The notes beneath the pieces were generated by a model, which saw only the letters and a list, made by a program, of their open reading frames with translations, was not told the DNA's origin and did no database searches. A stretch of DNA of 64,000 bases from Methylovorus mays. GTDB taxonomy: Bacteria > Pseudomonadota > Gammaproteobacteria > Burkholderiales > Methylophilaceae. Positions within the stretch are counted from its first letter, which is position 1, and each line of letters opens with the position of its first letter. The position numbers and the translations under genes are program-made. Location: assembly GCF_020531915.1 (NCBI RefSeq), contig NZ_JAJAVG010000004.1, positions 682,001 to 746,000 on the forward strand. Direction: 5' to 3'. Below are positions 18,621 through 26,986 of the stretch, in pieces.

Positions 18621-18651
18621 ATAGTGAGAATAATTTACAATTGTAAATTAT
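18621..18651 (-). promoter_or_regulatory. Fur-box-like site plus 22-base perfect palindrome
   Basis: GATAGTGAGAATAATTTAC (18620-18638) matches about 14 of 19 positions of the Fur consensus. It overlaps an uninterrupted 22-base palindrome at 18630-18651 built on TTTACAATTGTAAA. The site lies 60-90 bases ahead of the receptor start, where an iron-responsive repressor would act. The palindrome is better than the Fur match, so a second regulator is possible. Confidence 0.55.
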
Positions 18652-18726
18652 AGTAAAGATTTTACCTTTGGCAATTCTGTTATCCCTTGCATCGCTATGC
18701 CTGAACAAGTCCTTCAGCTTGCGGCC

Positions 18727-18760
18727 AAAAAAAAGCACATATCTGCGATCGATATGTGCT
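18727..18760 (-). terminator. Rho-independent terminator after PepSY gene
   Basis: On the minus strand AGCACATAT and its complement form a nine-pair stem around an eight-base loop, followed by a run of T (the A run at 18727-18733). It closes the transcript from the PepSY/cytochrome genes and separates it from the receptor gene at 18562. Confidence 0.85.
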
Positions 18761-18787
18761 CTGCGTTTGCCTGGATCAGCTTGCGAA

Positions 18788-19480
18788 TTACAGCATGCCG
18801 AGCGCAGCCCAGATAGTCAGCACAATAGAAGTAGCGATCAGGCCTGTCATGACCAGGCGTGATTGACGCATTTTGGTCCACAGCAACACACCCGTTATTG
18901 ACAGTACAATCATGGCCCCGGCGATGGTATCGGCCAGCAATACCCAGGCGGTATTGGCCCCCACACCTTTGTGCATGTTCATGATGTAAGCCCAGGCATT
19001 CGCATCTTCGCGATGTATGGTCGCAAACTGGTTGCCCGCCGTATATTCCGCACGAATTCTTACCTGCGGCATGCGAAATTCCACCTCCCACTTGGCTGGC
19101 TGAATCATTTCACGGCCCATGAAATGCGCATCGTGCTCGCCCGTCTCCTTCATCACCGGGGCCTGCACCGCTTTTTCTTTGGCGCCTTTGCGCGGTTTGC
19201 GCTCAAGAGGATCATGGCGGATATCCAGCGCCTGCTGCACGAAGGCCGCAAATGCCTTGGCGTCTTGCGGATAAGGTTGCGGCATACTCAGCTGGATTTC
19301 ACTCTCCTCCATCTGGGCAGCCGGGATCTTCATGACGGCACGATGGTTCAGCAAAAACCCAGTCACACCGAACAACAATCCCAACACGGCACCCCACAGT
19401 CCCAGCCAGCCATGAATTTTTCTTAATAGACGCAGCGTACGGCCACGTTGAGCATTTTGTTGCGCAGGTGTTTTTTGCAT
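18788..19480 (-). CDS. PepSY-associated membrane protein
   Basis: A 230-residue inner-membrane protein. An N-terminal basic stretch leads into LRKIHGWLGLWGAVLGLLFG, the characteristic first helix of PepSY_TM proteins, whose His is often a haem-ligand candidate. A periplasmic domain of about 120 residues follows, then two C-terminal helices (TIAGAMIVLSITGVLLWTKM and TGLIATSIVLTIWAALGM). Such proteins accompany TonB siderophore receptors and are thought to act in reduction or release of iron from siderophores; that function is inferred. The ATG at 19480 is chosen; a TTG nine bases upstream is also in frame. It follows the cytochrome b561 gene by about 90 bases on the same strand. Confidence 0.8.
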   Translation of the reverse strand: MQKTPAQQNAQRGRTLRLLRKIHGWLGLWGAVLGLLFGVTGFLLNHRAVMKIPAAQMEESEIQLSMPQPYPQDAKAFAAFVQQALDIRHDPLERKPRKGAKEKAVQAPVMKETGEHDAHFMGREMIQPAKWEVEFRMPQVRIRAEYTAGNQFATIHREDANAWAYIMNMHKGVGANTAWVLLADTIAGAMIVLSITGVLLWTKMRQSRLVMTGLIATSIVLTIWAALGML

Positions 19481-19570
19481 ATTGAACAAATCAGTAAAGG
19501 AAAAGATGCTTATGCGGCAGTCTTACAGACCATCAGCGACAGTACTTTGAGGCATATCATAGTTTTACAA

Positions 19571-20101
19571 TTATTTTCGCAAAATCATGCTTCTGATCAG
19601 ATTCTTGCCCTGAATTCTGGACATGACCATCACCCCAGCCAGGTGAATAAGCACCAGCGCTTGCAGCAAAGACGACAGGCTCGTATGCAGAAACACCGGC
19701 CAATCCTCCCCCCAATAAGCATCTGTTCGACTTAGCCAGCCGGTAAAAGCGAGCAATATCACCAGCAGCCACATCAGGTATACCGCCAACTGCCCCAGAG
19801 GATTATGGCCGACATGATACTCGGGTTGGCCGTGCAAAACGGATTTCAGATGTGCCACCAATTGACGAGGCTGTGGCCAGTAGAACTGCACAGCAGGGAG
19901 GGTGGACATCATGCCATAGACGACCCTGATCGCCACAACCCCTGCTCCCATATACCCCAGCATCCGGTGCCAGTCACCTGTGTCGTTAATCCAGTTAACC
20001 ATGATAATGGTGGCCAACCACCAATGAGTGAGTCTTACCAACCAGGGCCACATGACCGACGCCTGCAGACTATCGCTCAACTTCCGCTTTGATAATGGCA
20101 A
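19571..20101 (-). CDS. Cytochrome b561 / b-type cytochrome membrane protein
   Basis: A 176-residue protein with four hydrophobic segments and histidines placed as in bacterial cytochrome b561 and hydrogenase b-subunits: WLVRLTHWWLATIIMVNW, WHRMLGYMGAGVVAIRVVYG, HVGHNPLGQLAVYLMWLLVI and VFLHTSLSSLLQALVLIHLAGV. These would hold two b-type haems in the inner membrane and pass electrons across it. Its start lies inside the end of the PepSY peptide gene (32-base overlap), and the PepSY_TM gene follows, so electron delivery to periplasmic iron or siderophore is a reasonable inference. Confidence 0.82.
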   Translation of the reverse strand: MPLSKRKLSDSLQASVMWPWLVRLTHWWLATIIMVNWINDTGDWHRMLGYMGAGVVAIRVVYGMMSTLPAVQFYWPQPRQLVAHLKSVLHGQPEYHVGHNPLGQLAVYLMWLLVILLAFTGWLSRTDAYWGEDWPVFLHTSLSSLLQALVLIHLAGVMVMSRIQGKNLIRSMILRK

Positions 20102-20342
20102 AGGTCTTCATGTCGAAATAGATTTCAACTTTTTTACCCTGCTTGTTCCAGCCATAGATTTCGTAGCAATTACCATCCACCTTGAATTTCTTGATTTTAT
20201 AGCCTTCCTGAGCCAAGGCTTCCTTCAAGGTGTCTTCCGATGCCCACTCTTCTTTGGGATAAGCAGGACAATCGGCCCCGGCATAAGCATTAAAGGACGA
20301 GACAAACAACAGGGCACCCAAGCTGTATGCGTGTAGTTTCAT
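20070..20342 (-). CDS. Small exported PepSY-domain protein
   Basis: A 90-residue protein with a clear signal peptide (MKLHAYSLGALLFVSSFNAYA) and a single PepSY-like domain: CPAYPKEEWASEDTLKEAL, then GYKIKKFKVDGNCYEIYGW and GKKVEIYFDMKTFAIIKAE. The W-x-x-x-x-x-L-K-x-x-L and E-I-Y-x-W pattern is typical of PepSY_2 proteins encoded with cytochrome b561 genes. Two cysteines in the mature part could form a disulfide. It overlaps the downstream cytochrome gene and follows the hydroxylase gene by 12 bases, so all three look co-transcribed. Confidence 0.8.
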   Translation of the reverse strand: MKLHAYSLGALLFVSSFNAYAGADCPAYPKEEWASEDTLKEALAQEGYKIKKFKVDGNCYEIYGWNKQGKKVEIYFDMKTFAIIKAEVER

Positions 20343-20354
20343 ATTCTTTTACTC

Positions 20355-21035
20355 CTAAGTATCCGCCCACATCCGGATCAGATTGTGGTAATTGCCAGTT
20401 AATCGTATGACCGCGGCATTATCGCCCACTTGCTCGCGCAAGGTCGCAATCGCAGCATCCATGTCAAACAGCAGCGTCCGCTGGGCATCCTCGCGGATCA
20501 TGCTTTGTATCCAGAAAAAACTCGCCAGGCGCGCGCCCTGCGTGACAGGCCGGACATGATGCAGGCTGGTACCCGGGTAGAGCACCATATCGCCCGCTGG
20601 CAGTTTTACCATCTGATGCCCATAGGTATCTTCCACGACCAGCTCGCCACCTTCATAACTGTCCGGGTCAGCCAGAAACAGCGTGCATGAGATATCGGTA
20701 CGCACATGCATGCCAGACATGGCATGCGTTCTCACAGAGTTATCAATATGTGCGCCAAAATCCATGCCTTCACGGTATTGGTTAAATAATGGAGGGTAGA
20801 TTTTCTTGGGCAAGGCCGCCGAGAAAAACAGGGCATTGCGACTTAATGCCCGGAGAACAATCTGCCTGGCCTGCTCGGCTTCGGCAGAGGTTTCCGGCAG
20901 TTGGATATTGCGCTTGACCTGCTCAGACTGTGTGCCTGCGGTCACTTTGCCGTCCGCCCAATTGGCAGAGGCCAGCAGCTTGCGCAACTCAATCAGCTCA
21001 GCAGAATTCAGCACTTGAGGGATATGTAATAGCAT
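20355..21035 (-). CDS. piuC: PKHD-type Fe(II)/2OG hydroxylase, PiuC/YbiX family
   Basis: A cytoplasmic dioxygenase of 226 residues, the family size. Visible Fe(II) ligands are H96 and D98 in GAHIDN and H159 or H160 in GTSLHHVRPV; R169 in GARLASFFW would bind 2-oxoglutarate. The N-terminus (MLLHIPQVLNSAELIELRKLL) and DADPDSYEGGELVVED-like block match PiuC. Genes of this family usually sit beside PiuA/Fiu-type receptors and are induced by iron starvation; the substrate is unknown. It lies 70 bases after the receptor gene, but a terminator-like hairpin intervenes. Confidence 0.9.
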   Translation of the reverse strand: MLLHIPQVLNSAELIELRKLLASANWADGKVTAGTQSEQVKRNIQLPETSAEAEQARQIVLRALSRNALFFSAALPKKIYPPLFNQYREGMDFGAHIDNSVRTHAMSGMHVRTDISCTLFLADPDSYEGGELVVEDTYGHQMVKLPAGDMVLYPGTSLHHVRPVTQGARLASFFWIQSMIREDAQRTLLFDMDAAIATLREQVGDNAAVIRLTGNYHNLIRMWADT

Positions 21036-21053
21036 GATTTCCGCTTAATAAAC

Positions 21054-21087
21054 AAAAGGCCAGGCCATGATACCCATGACCTGGCCC
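21054..21087 (-). terminator. Attenuating terminator between receptor and piuC
   Basis: On the minus strand GGCCAGG pairs with CCTGGCC (with extra inner pairs through CATG), followed by TTTTGTTT. It probably reduces read-through from the receptor gene into piuC. Confidence 0.7.
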
Positions 21088-21105
21088 ACATTCAAACCAC
21101 AACGC

Positions 21106-23409
21106 CTAGAACTTGATTTCCGTGGTCAGGATCGCGATACGACGATTGCCGGGAACCACCAAGCCACCGTTGTCATACAAGGCATCGTAGTACTCCTTGT
21201 TGAACAGGTTCTTGACATTGAGACGCACCGCCCAACGCTTCTCTTCATAGCTCACCATTGCATCCCAGCGAGTGTAGCCGGGGATGGTATTCGGGCGGAA
21301 TTCGCCATCGACAAATGGTCCAGTGGCAGAGGAAGGCACATAGCCATAGCGCTCGCCCTTGGCTTCAAAACCACCGCCAAGACGCCAGTTACCGAACAAT
21401 CTGTATGTCGTCCAGAAATTAGCCGTCATTGGAGGTGTATTGCGCGAACGCTGCCCCTCAAAGCGCGGGTCACCTTCTGTCACAACACCGCTAATCGCAT
21501 TCGTGTTTTCCGCCACCTTGAGGATGCGGGAATCCATGAAGGCCACGCCACCGAACACCTCCCAGTTATCTGTTACCCGGCCGGCCAATTCGAATTCTAG
21601 ACCGTCCGTACGACGCTTGCGCGTCAGGATAGAGGCCGTTGACTCAAGATCGGTGTTGCGTTCCCAATTTTTATCAGAGCGGTATAGCGCCGTGCGGAAT
21701 GCAAGGTCACCATCAAAAAACAACCACTTAGCACCCAACTCCGTTGTACGGCTCTTCTCGGCTGGGGCAGGGGCCACCGTAAGCTGATACAAATCAGCCG
21801 TTGGGCTGAATGCATCGCTGTAGCTCAGATAATAGTGCTGTGTCGGGCTAGGTTGCCAGGACAAGCCAGACCGGTAGCTGTTTTCGCTATAGGTCATATG
21901 CGATTTCAGATCTTCATATTCTGCCGGATTGGTTGTATTTACCCGTGTGTTGCGAAGGTAATCTGCACTCATGTGGTCACGACGGATACCCAGCAAAAGC
22001 TTCCAGTTGGGAATGAATTCAATGGTGTCCTGTGCAAAAAACGCATAACTGTCACTCTTGAATTCGTTCAGACCCGTATTCCCAGTCTCCACCACAGCAC
22101 TTGATGTGTAATCAGGATTGGTGGTAGTTCCGAGATTGCGCAAGCTTTGACGATAAGAATTTTCGTGCAGATACTCCACGCCAGTGACGATCTGGTGAGT
22201 AGTCTTGCCAATGGTAACCTCGGACGACAAATCCGATTGCAGTGTCACTGTCTGATAATCCAGTTTACGAGCGATATTGCCACCAGTGCCTGCAGATGCC
22301 GTTGGCAGTGCGGGGTCTTCACCAGTGGGGGGCGTTTTCACCCAATAGGCGCGCTCATAAGAACCATGTCGCAATTGTGTACGCCATTGGGTTTTATCAT
22401 TGAACTTGTGAGTAAAGATGGCAGTGGAAACTCGCGTATCGCTATCATCAAAGTTGGACTTGTTGCCCCAGTATGTGCCATAGAACTTGTCAACAGGCTT
22501 GGTATTGAAAAAACGAATACCATAATCAGGTGTATCACGTGTTTGGGTATACACATGATTCAAGAAAAGTTCGTTATCGGTACCGATACCCAGGCCGAGG
22601 CTCAATGCGATACCTTTGCGATCCAGCTCAGGGCGGTCGTCCGCTGCCTTGTTCTTGCGAGTTGCCTCCTCGGAGCGATCCATGACATTGATACGTAATG
22701 CCACCGTTTCGCCCAGTGTCTTGTTGATATCAGCCGTGGTCTGGTTATAACCGTAATCACCCAGGCTAGCTGTCAGCTTGTTTTCATCTTCCAGTTTGGC
22801 CATTTTGCTGACCTGGTTAATCACCCCACCAGCCTGGCCACGACCAAACAACATGGCCGCGGATCCGCGCAGCACATCAACCTGCTCAAGATTGAATGTC
22901 TCGCGATTGTATTGAGCAGTATCACGGATGCCATCAAGATAAATGTCGCCAAAAGTATAGAAACCTCTGAGCATCATGTTATCGCCAGCGCGACCACCCT
23001 CGCCCGCATTAAAGGTCAGGCCAGAAACATTGCGCAATGCTTCACGCAGGGATCCAACCTGCTGGTCCGTCATCAGGCTGCGAGTAACTGTCGTTACCGC
23101 TTGTGGGACATCCTGGGGATCCTGCAACACTTTGCCAACACGGGTCTTGGTAGCCTGATAGCCATCTTCTTTGGCTTTTTCCCTGGAGGCGCTGACAGCA
23201 ACCTCCGGCAATACTTGCTGCTCTTCAGCAGCCTTCTCTTTTGTTACCGATGTATCAGAAGAGGCAGCGTCAGCTGCATAAGCACCAGAACTAAGAAACA
23301 AGGCAGCAACGATGGCGCCCACAGGAAAAATCTGGGATGCGGCACACGGCGGGACAGCCATTTTTGTTCCGGCCAAATGCGACACAATCGGCTCTTTTAA
23401 TGAAAGCAT
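21106..23409 (-). CDS. TonB-dependent catecholate siderophore receptor, PiuA/Fiu-like
   Basis: A 767-residue outer-membrane receptor. The signal region is long, ending near FLSSGAYAADA. The plug carries DPQDVPQAVTTVTRSL, LREALRNVSGLTFNAGEGGR, GDNMMLRGF, IYLDGIRDTAQYNRETFNLE and VDVLRGSAAMLFGRGQAGG; the barrel ends NRRIAILTTEIKF with a terminal Phe. The plug sequence and adjacency to a PiuC-type hydroxylase suggest the Fiu/PiuA group that takes up catecholate-iron complexes. A good Fur-box match lies about 80 bases upstream. AGGA stands nine to ten bases before the ATG at 23409. Confidence 0.92.
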   Translation of the reverse strand: MLSLKEPIVSHLAGTKMAVPPCAASQIFPVGAIVAALFLSSGAYAADAASSDTSVTKEKAAEEQQVLPEVAVSASREKAKEDGYQATKTRVGKVLQDPQDVPQAVTTVTRSLMTDQQVGSLREALRNVSGLTFNAGEGGRAGDNMMLRGFYTFGDIYLDGIRDTAQYNRETFNLEQVDVLRGSAAMLFGRGQAGGVINQVSKMAKLEDENKLTASLGDYGYNQTTADINKTLGETVALRINVMDRSEEATRKNKAADDRPELDRKGIALSLGLGIGTDNELFLNHVYTQTRDTPDYGIRFFNTKPVDKFYGTYWGNKSNFDDSDTRVSTAIFTHKFNDKTQWRTQLRHGSYERAYWVKTPPTGEDPALPTASAGTGGNIARKLDYQTVTLQSDLSSEVTIGKTTHQIVTGVEYLHENSYRQSLRNLGTTTNPDYTSSAVVETGNTGLNEFKSDSYAFFAQDTIEFIPNWKLLLGIRRDHMSADYLRNTRVNTTNPAEYEDLKSHMTYSENSYRSGLSWQPSPTQHYYLSYSDAFSPTADLYQLTVAPAPAEKSRTTELGAKWLFFDGDLAFRTALYRSDKNWERNTDLESTASILTRKRRTDGLEFELAGRVTDNWEVFGGVAFMDSRILKVAENTNAISGVVTEGDPRFEGQRSRNTPPMTANFWTTYRLFGNWRLGGGFEAKGERYGYVPSSATGPFVDGEFRPNTIPGYTRWDAMVSYEEKRWAVRLNVKNLFNKEYYDALYDNGGLVVPGNRRIAILTTEIKF

Positions 23410-23486
23410 AGAGTCAAATCCTAAATATAGTAATTTTTATGGAGGTGATCGCTGGCTTGAATTGTCATCATGGCTTGCAATTTGAC

Positions 23487-23505
23487 GCTAATGATAACGA
23501 TTAGC
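23487..23505 (-). promoter_or_regulatory. Fur box upstream of siderophore receptor
   Basis: GCTAATGATAACGATTAGC is a near-perfect 9-1-9 inverted repeat resembling the Fur consensus GATAATGATAATCATTATC. It lies 78-96 bases ahead of the receptor ATG, consistent with iron repression of the receptor and perhaps the downstream piuC/PepSY/cytochrome genes. Confidence 0.75.
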
Positions 23506-23741
23506 ATTTGTTAAATAAAGTAAAGATTTTTGCGATGTTGCGCAGATGCAACAAAAAAGAAAACTGCGGAAGGTGCGTCACGACGTGTATGTTCGGGGAT
23601 GCCAAGGCCGTCGTTGCCTAAATACCACACTTTCAAATGTCCTTTTCTGTCCTACATGGACATAGGATAGAAGCCTATAGGCGCAACCCTGGCTTGCGCC
23701 TATGATGACTGACACCAATACATAGAAAAAAGGGGAAATAA

Positions 23742-23918
23742 ATGAGCAGCATCATCGGATTACTGATTTTGATCGCCGACATTTTTGCCATCATCAAAAT
23801 TGCGCAAAGCTCGGCTGATACGGTCGCTAAAATATTATGGATACTGGGAGTGCTGGTATTCCCGGTATTGGGCCTGATCGTCTGGTACCTGGCTGGTCCT
23901 GGTGGCAAAAAAGTTTAA
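23742..23918 (+). CDS. 58-residue PLDc_N-like membrane protein
   Basis: A short gene with an AGGGGA ribosome binding site ahead of the ATG at 23742. The product begins MSSIIGLLILIADIFAIIKI, continues AQSSADTVAKILWILGVLVF and ends PVLGLIVWYLAGPGGKKV: two membrane helices joined by a short polar loop. The D-x-x-A-x-x-x-I, K-x-L-W-x-x-x-V-x-x-x-P-x-x-G-x-x-x-W-Y-x-x-G-P pattern matches the phospholipase D N-terminal (PLDc_N) family of stand-alone small membrane proteins. Function unknown. It has its own terminator, so it is a complete single gene. Confidence 0.85.
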   Translation: MSSIIGLLILIADIFAIIKIAQSSADTVAKILWILGVLVFPVLGLIVWYLAGPGGKKV

Positions 23919-23937
23919 TCCTCAGCGCCATGCGCCA

Positions 23938-23970
23938 TAAAAAAACCTGAGACACATCTCAGGTTTTTTT
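23938..23970. terminator. Bidirectional rho-independent terminator
   Basis: A run of A, stem ACCTGAGA with TCTCAGGT around a CACA loop, then seven T. It separates the 58-residue gene from the convergent TPR-oxygenase gene. Confidence 0.93.
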
Positions 23971-24003
23971 ATGAGCACAACGATTATGGGTGGCAGCGAT
24001 GAC

Positions 24004-25704
24004 TTATACCGCGTACCTGAGTGAAACCACCCCAATTTCAAGGATGTCAGCCAAGGTCATTGCCATCCAGGCTACGGTCATGGTGACCGCAGCGCCGACC
24101 TTGGCCACGCGGGGTTTAATATCAAATGCCACGCAAATGCGCTCTTCATTGGAGTTGAATGGAATGGTGCGATGAAAGAGTGACGACGGGAACAGCACGA
24201 TGTCGCCCACCTGTGGCGCAATCACTTTCACTGGGAAATCATCATGTTGCCGCGGGTATTCGTCACCATCGGTACTGAACTCAATGCTGCCGTCATGCTC
24301 GCCCTGCTTGTCTTTGGGAATCGCCAGGTAAACACAGCCGCTTAGCCAGCCGATCTCGTGTATATGCGAAGTCAGATGACCGCCTTTTTGCATTTTCACG
24401 TACCAGGAGCTGGTGAACTCAATGTCGTCGGGGAATCCTTCGATCAGTTCGCAATCCTGTCCGGCGTAGTGCTCGCGAAATGCCTGCACCTGCTGCTTGA
24501 TTAGCTGCGCAAGCGTTTTGAAAGATGCCTCGGAGCGTTTGAACAGATTGCCCGCAGACTGTATGCCATGATGCAGCCGGCCCTGCTTACGCTCGGCAAT
24601 TTCGGTGAGGGTAATGTCTTTCAGCAGCGCATGCAGCAAAGTGCTGTCTTGCTCGGCCAAAGGTGCAATGCGGCTATGAAATACATAATCCATGGGTTGC
24701 GGGCAAAATCGATAGGAATCAGGCACACCAAAGTTGGTTGAATAATGCGTAGATAAGGTCGCCAGGAATGGCGACGCATGGGTATCGCCCATGGCGTGAG
24801 GCAAGCGGGCCTTGAAGGCATCAAACTGCCCGGATTTATAAAGACAGTACAGAATACGCTCTTGCCAATCGCCCAATTGAGAACGCTCAAAATACGGAAT
24901 CGCCTGCGCGTATTCAGCCGCAAGATAAAGGAATTCGGCCAGATTGTAGTTGGCGGCAGGATGTGCGACAGCAAGTTGCAAGGCTTGTTGATAGGCTTTG
25001 ACCGCCTCATCCATATTGCCCTGATCCCGCAATGCCTCACCCAGGTTGTTCCATGCATCTGCATAGTCCGGCTGCATGCGTAGCGCAGCACGATATGCGG
25101 TCACCGCATCCTCCAGCTGTCCATGGTCGCGCAATGCGGTCGCCAGGTTAAAATAACCGCGCGCATCGGCATGGATGTCGAGCGCTTTGCGGTAGCTGGC
25201 GATGGCGTCTTCCGTCTTGCCTTGCTTCTGCAATACGGTGCCAAGGTTGCCATGCGCTTCGTAAAACGTAGGCTGCATGGCTGCCGCTTTGCGATAGCTG
25301 GGAATGGCCTCTTCATAACGGCCCAGGGTTTGCAAGGCAAATCCAAGGTTGAAATACGCCACCGCGAGGTCAGGTTTGAGCGAGATGGCTTTGCGATAAG
25401 AGGCGATGGCTTCTTCCATACGGCCAAGATGCCCCAGCACCACGCCCAGGTTGAAGTGTATTTCAGCGATTTTGGGCTCAAGCGCAATCGCGTTTCGATA
25501 GCTTACCGCCGCATCAGCATACTTTTGTTGCGACTCTAATGCGATGCCCAGTACATTGTGCAACATGAGCGTCTGCGGATACTGCCGTAGCATGGCTCTT
25601 GCTGTCGCCTCCGCCTGCGGCATGTGTCCCGCATTTAAAAGCCCGATTAATGCATGCATCTCACTCTGGCCAGGCTGTCTCGCCTGTTGAAATCCGGTTT
25701 TCAT
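24004..25704 (-). CDS. TPR protein fused to a 2OG-Fe(II) oxygenase
   Basis: A 566-residue cytoplasmic protein. Residues about 20-290 are seven to eight tetratricopeptide repeats with the recurring E-A-I-A-S-Y-R-K-A and L-G-x-x-L-x-x-x-G pattern. The C-terminal part (about 390-550) is a putative 2OG-Fe(II) oxygenase: GGHLTSHIHEIGWLSGCVYL supplies the first His, GDIVLFPSSLFHRTIPF the distal His, and ERICVAFDIKP the Arg for 2-oxoglutarate. This TPR-plus-oxygenase layout occurs in proteobacterial proteins of unknown substrate. TPRs usually recruit a protein target, so protein hydroxylation is plausible but unproven. A terminator is shared with the convergent small gene. Confidence 0.85.
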   Translation of the reverse strand: MKTGFQQARQPGQSEMHALIGLLNAGHMPQAEATARAMLRQYPQTLMLHNVLGIALESQQKYADAAVSYRNAIALEPKIAEIHFNLGVVLGHLGRMEEAIASYRKAISLKPDLAVAYFNLGFALQTLGRYEEAIPSYRKAAAMQPTFYEAHGNLGTVLQKQGKTEDAIASYRKALDIHADARGYFNLATALRDHGQLEDAVTAYRAALRMQPDYADAWNNLGEALRDQGNMDEAVKAYQQALQLAVAHPAANYNLAEFLYLAAEYAQAIPYFERSQLGDWQERILYCLYKSGQFDAFKARLPHAMGDTHASPFLATLSTHYSTNFGVPDSYRFCPQPMDYVFHSRIAPLAEQDSTLLHALLKDITLTEIAERKQGRLHHGIQSAGNLFKRSEASFKTLAQLIKQQVQAFREHYAGQDCELIEGFPDDIEFTSSWYVKMQKGGHLTSHIHEIGWLSGCVYLAIPKDKQGEHDGSIEFSTDGDEYPRQHDDFPVKVIAPQVGDIVLFPSSLFHRTIPFNSNEERICVAFDIKPRVAKVGAAVTMTVAWMAMTLADILEIGVVSLRYAV

Positions 25705-25775
25705 ATCTCATTCCCTTGTACTTGCCACGTCAGGCACTGGGTAAACCGTCCAAAGATTAGCGCAATGCTGTCATT

Positions 25776-25797
25776 TAGTCTAGACAGTATAGTCTAG
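25776..25797. repeat. Direct repeat TAGTCTAG, 14-base step
   Basis: TAGTCTAG occurs at 25776-25783 and 25790-25797, about 75-95 bases upstream of the TPR-oxygenase start on the minus strand. It could be an operator; nothing identifies the regulator. The 200-base gap 25705-25906 otherwise shows no gene. Confidence 0.35.
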
Positions 25798-25906
25798 TCG
25801 CTATACGTCGTTATAAAGGGAATCGAGCTACGGCAGACAGCTTATAAAAGCTTACGTGAAGACATGCATTTTCCAGATCAACCACGAGTGAAAAAGCCAC
25901 CCAAAG

Positions 25907-26209
25907 CTAACGCCACATCACATTGCTGTTGTTCTGTTGCGCCGATTCGAATAGCGCAATCAAAGGCAATGCACGCATCTTCAGACTAACTCCGGCGCTT
26001 TCGCCACTGTCATCGCCATCATCGTCCCCTGCAATCACTTCGGTATCGGACTCACTGGCCTGCTTCAGCCGTTGCAAAGCTGCTGGCACATCTTCCGCCA
26101 ATATGGCGCCGGGTACCGAGCCACTATGCCCAATCATGCTTAACAGTTGTTGGGCCACATCGTTAAACATGCTGATATCACTATAACGATCTGTCGAAAA
26201 AGTTATCAT
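25907..26209 (-). CDS. DUF1840 domain protein
   Basis: A 100-residue cytoplasmic protein matching the DUF1840 pattern: it opens MITFSTDRYSDISMFNDVAQ, then LLSMIGHSGSVPGAILAEDV and PAALQRLKQA, an acidic stretch rich in D/E/G (about 58-70), and a final VSLKMRALPLIALFESAQQN helix. Members are small, common in betaproteobacteria and of unknown function. It stands alone between the TPR-oxygenase gene and an unrelated hypothetical gene on the same strand. Confidence 0.85.
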   Translation of the reverse strand: MITFSTDRYSDISMFNDVAQQLLSMIGHSGSVPGAILAEDVPAALQRLKQASESDTEVIAGDDDGDDSGESAGVSLKMRALPLIALFESAQQNNSNVMWR

Positions 26210-26308
26210 TCGGCTTCACCTTTTTAACTATTTTTTGTTTATGCCTACCATGAACCAGCACCCCATGTGGCGAGTAGCATTATTTTTCTGGGAAACTGGC
26301 CCGAATGC

Positions 26309-26710
26309 TTAAAGCGATACGGAAGCCACAGTAGCACGCTTACGCTGCTTTAATGGCTTCATTAGGTTCGATCGGGTATTCAATATCATGGTACCCGCCA
26401 CTGTCACCTCAACAGCCACCCTGGATGCCAGGGCGCGCGAACTCCATTGCCCGAGAACCTCCATGACGTACGCGCAAGGTGCCACGTCCAGATCGATCAA
26501 TATGCATTTCTGCTTGGCGGCAGCTTCGGGATAAATTCGCAACAACCGTGGATCTGTTGCCACGCGCAGATAATGTGCCATCTTCCTTTGCATGGCGAAT
26601 GCATCGAGCTCATCAAGTCTTTTTTTCTCGTAAATCCCCAGCCGAAAAACATGTTCGCAACTCATTACAAAATCAATGACATCCTCGCGCGAAACTCCGG
26701 ACTTTGACAT
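26309..26710 (-). CDS. Hypothetical protein, possible antitoxin- or regulator-sized
   Basis: A 133-residue basic protein beginning MSKSGVSREDVIDFVMSCEH, with TTAGGGGT placed about five bases ahead of the ATG at 26710. An upstream in-frame ATG exists but has no binding site. No family is recognised. The middle contains KMAHYLRVATDPRLLRIYPE and CILIDLDVAPCAYVMEVLGQ, alpha/beta in character; the C-terminus is rich in K and R (NLMKPLKQRKRATVASVSL). No signal peptide or membrane helix. It is divergent from the small exported protein at 26987. Confidence 0.6.
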   Translation of the reverse strand: MSKSGVSREDVIDFVMSCEHVFRLGIYEKKRLDELDAFAMQRKMAHYLRVATDPRLLRIYPEAAAKQKCILIDLDVAPCAYVMEVLGQWSSRALASRVAVEVTVAGTMILNTRSNLMKPLKQRKRATVASVSL

Positions 26711-26986
26711 GCTAACCCCTAATAAATGTGGATGAATCAGCAGACAGCTGGCGCGAGCCATTATCTGGACTGGTTGCACAGATTATTACTTATGCAAGCG
26801 ATGGGGCTGATCGGTTAAGTCCTGATTCTGATGTCAGAAAGCACTGACAAAAAAGCGCCTGGACAATAATTCCTACATGGAATTAAGCCATTACCGGATG
26901 CGGACATTCGCGTTGATGTCTTAACGTGAAGATGCACCAAGCAATAATTACAAATATCCAATTACAAACAATCGAAGGAGATCGTC

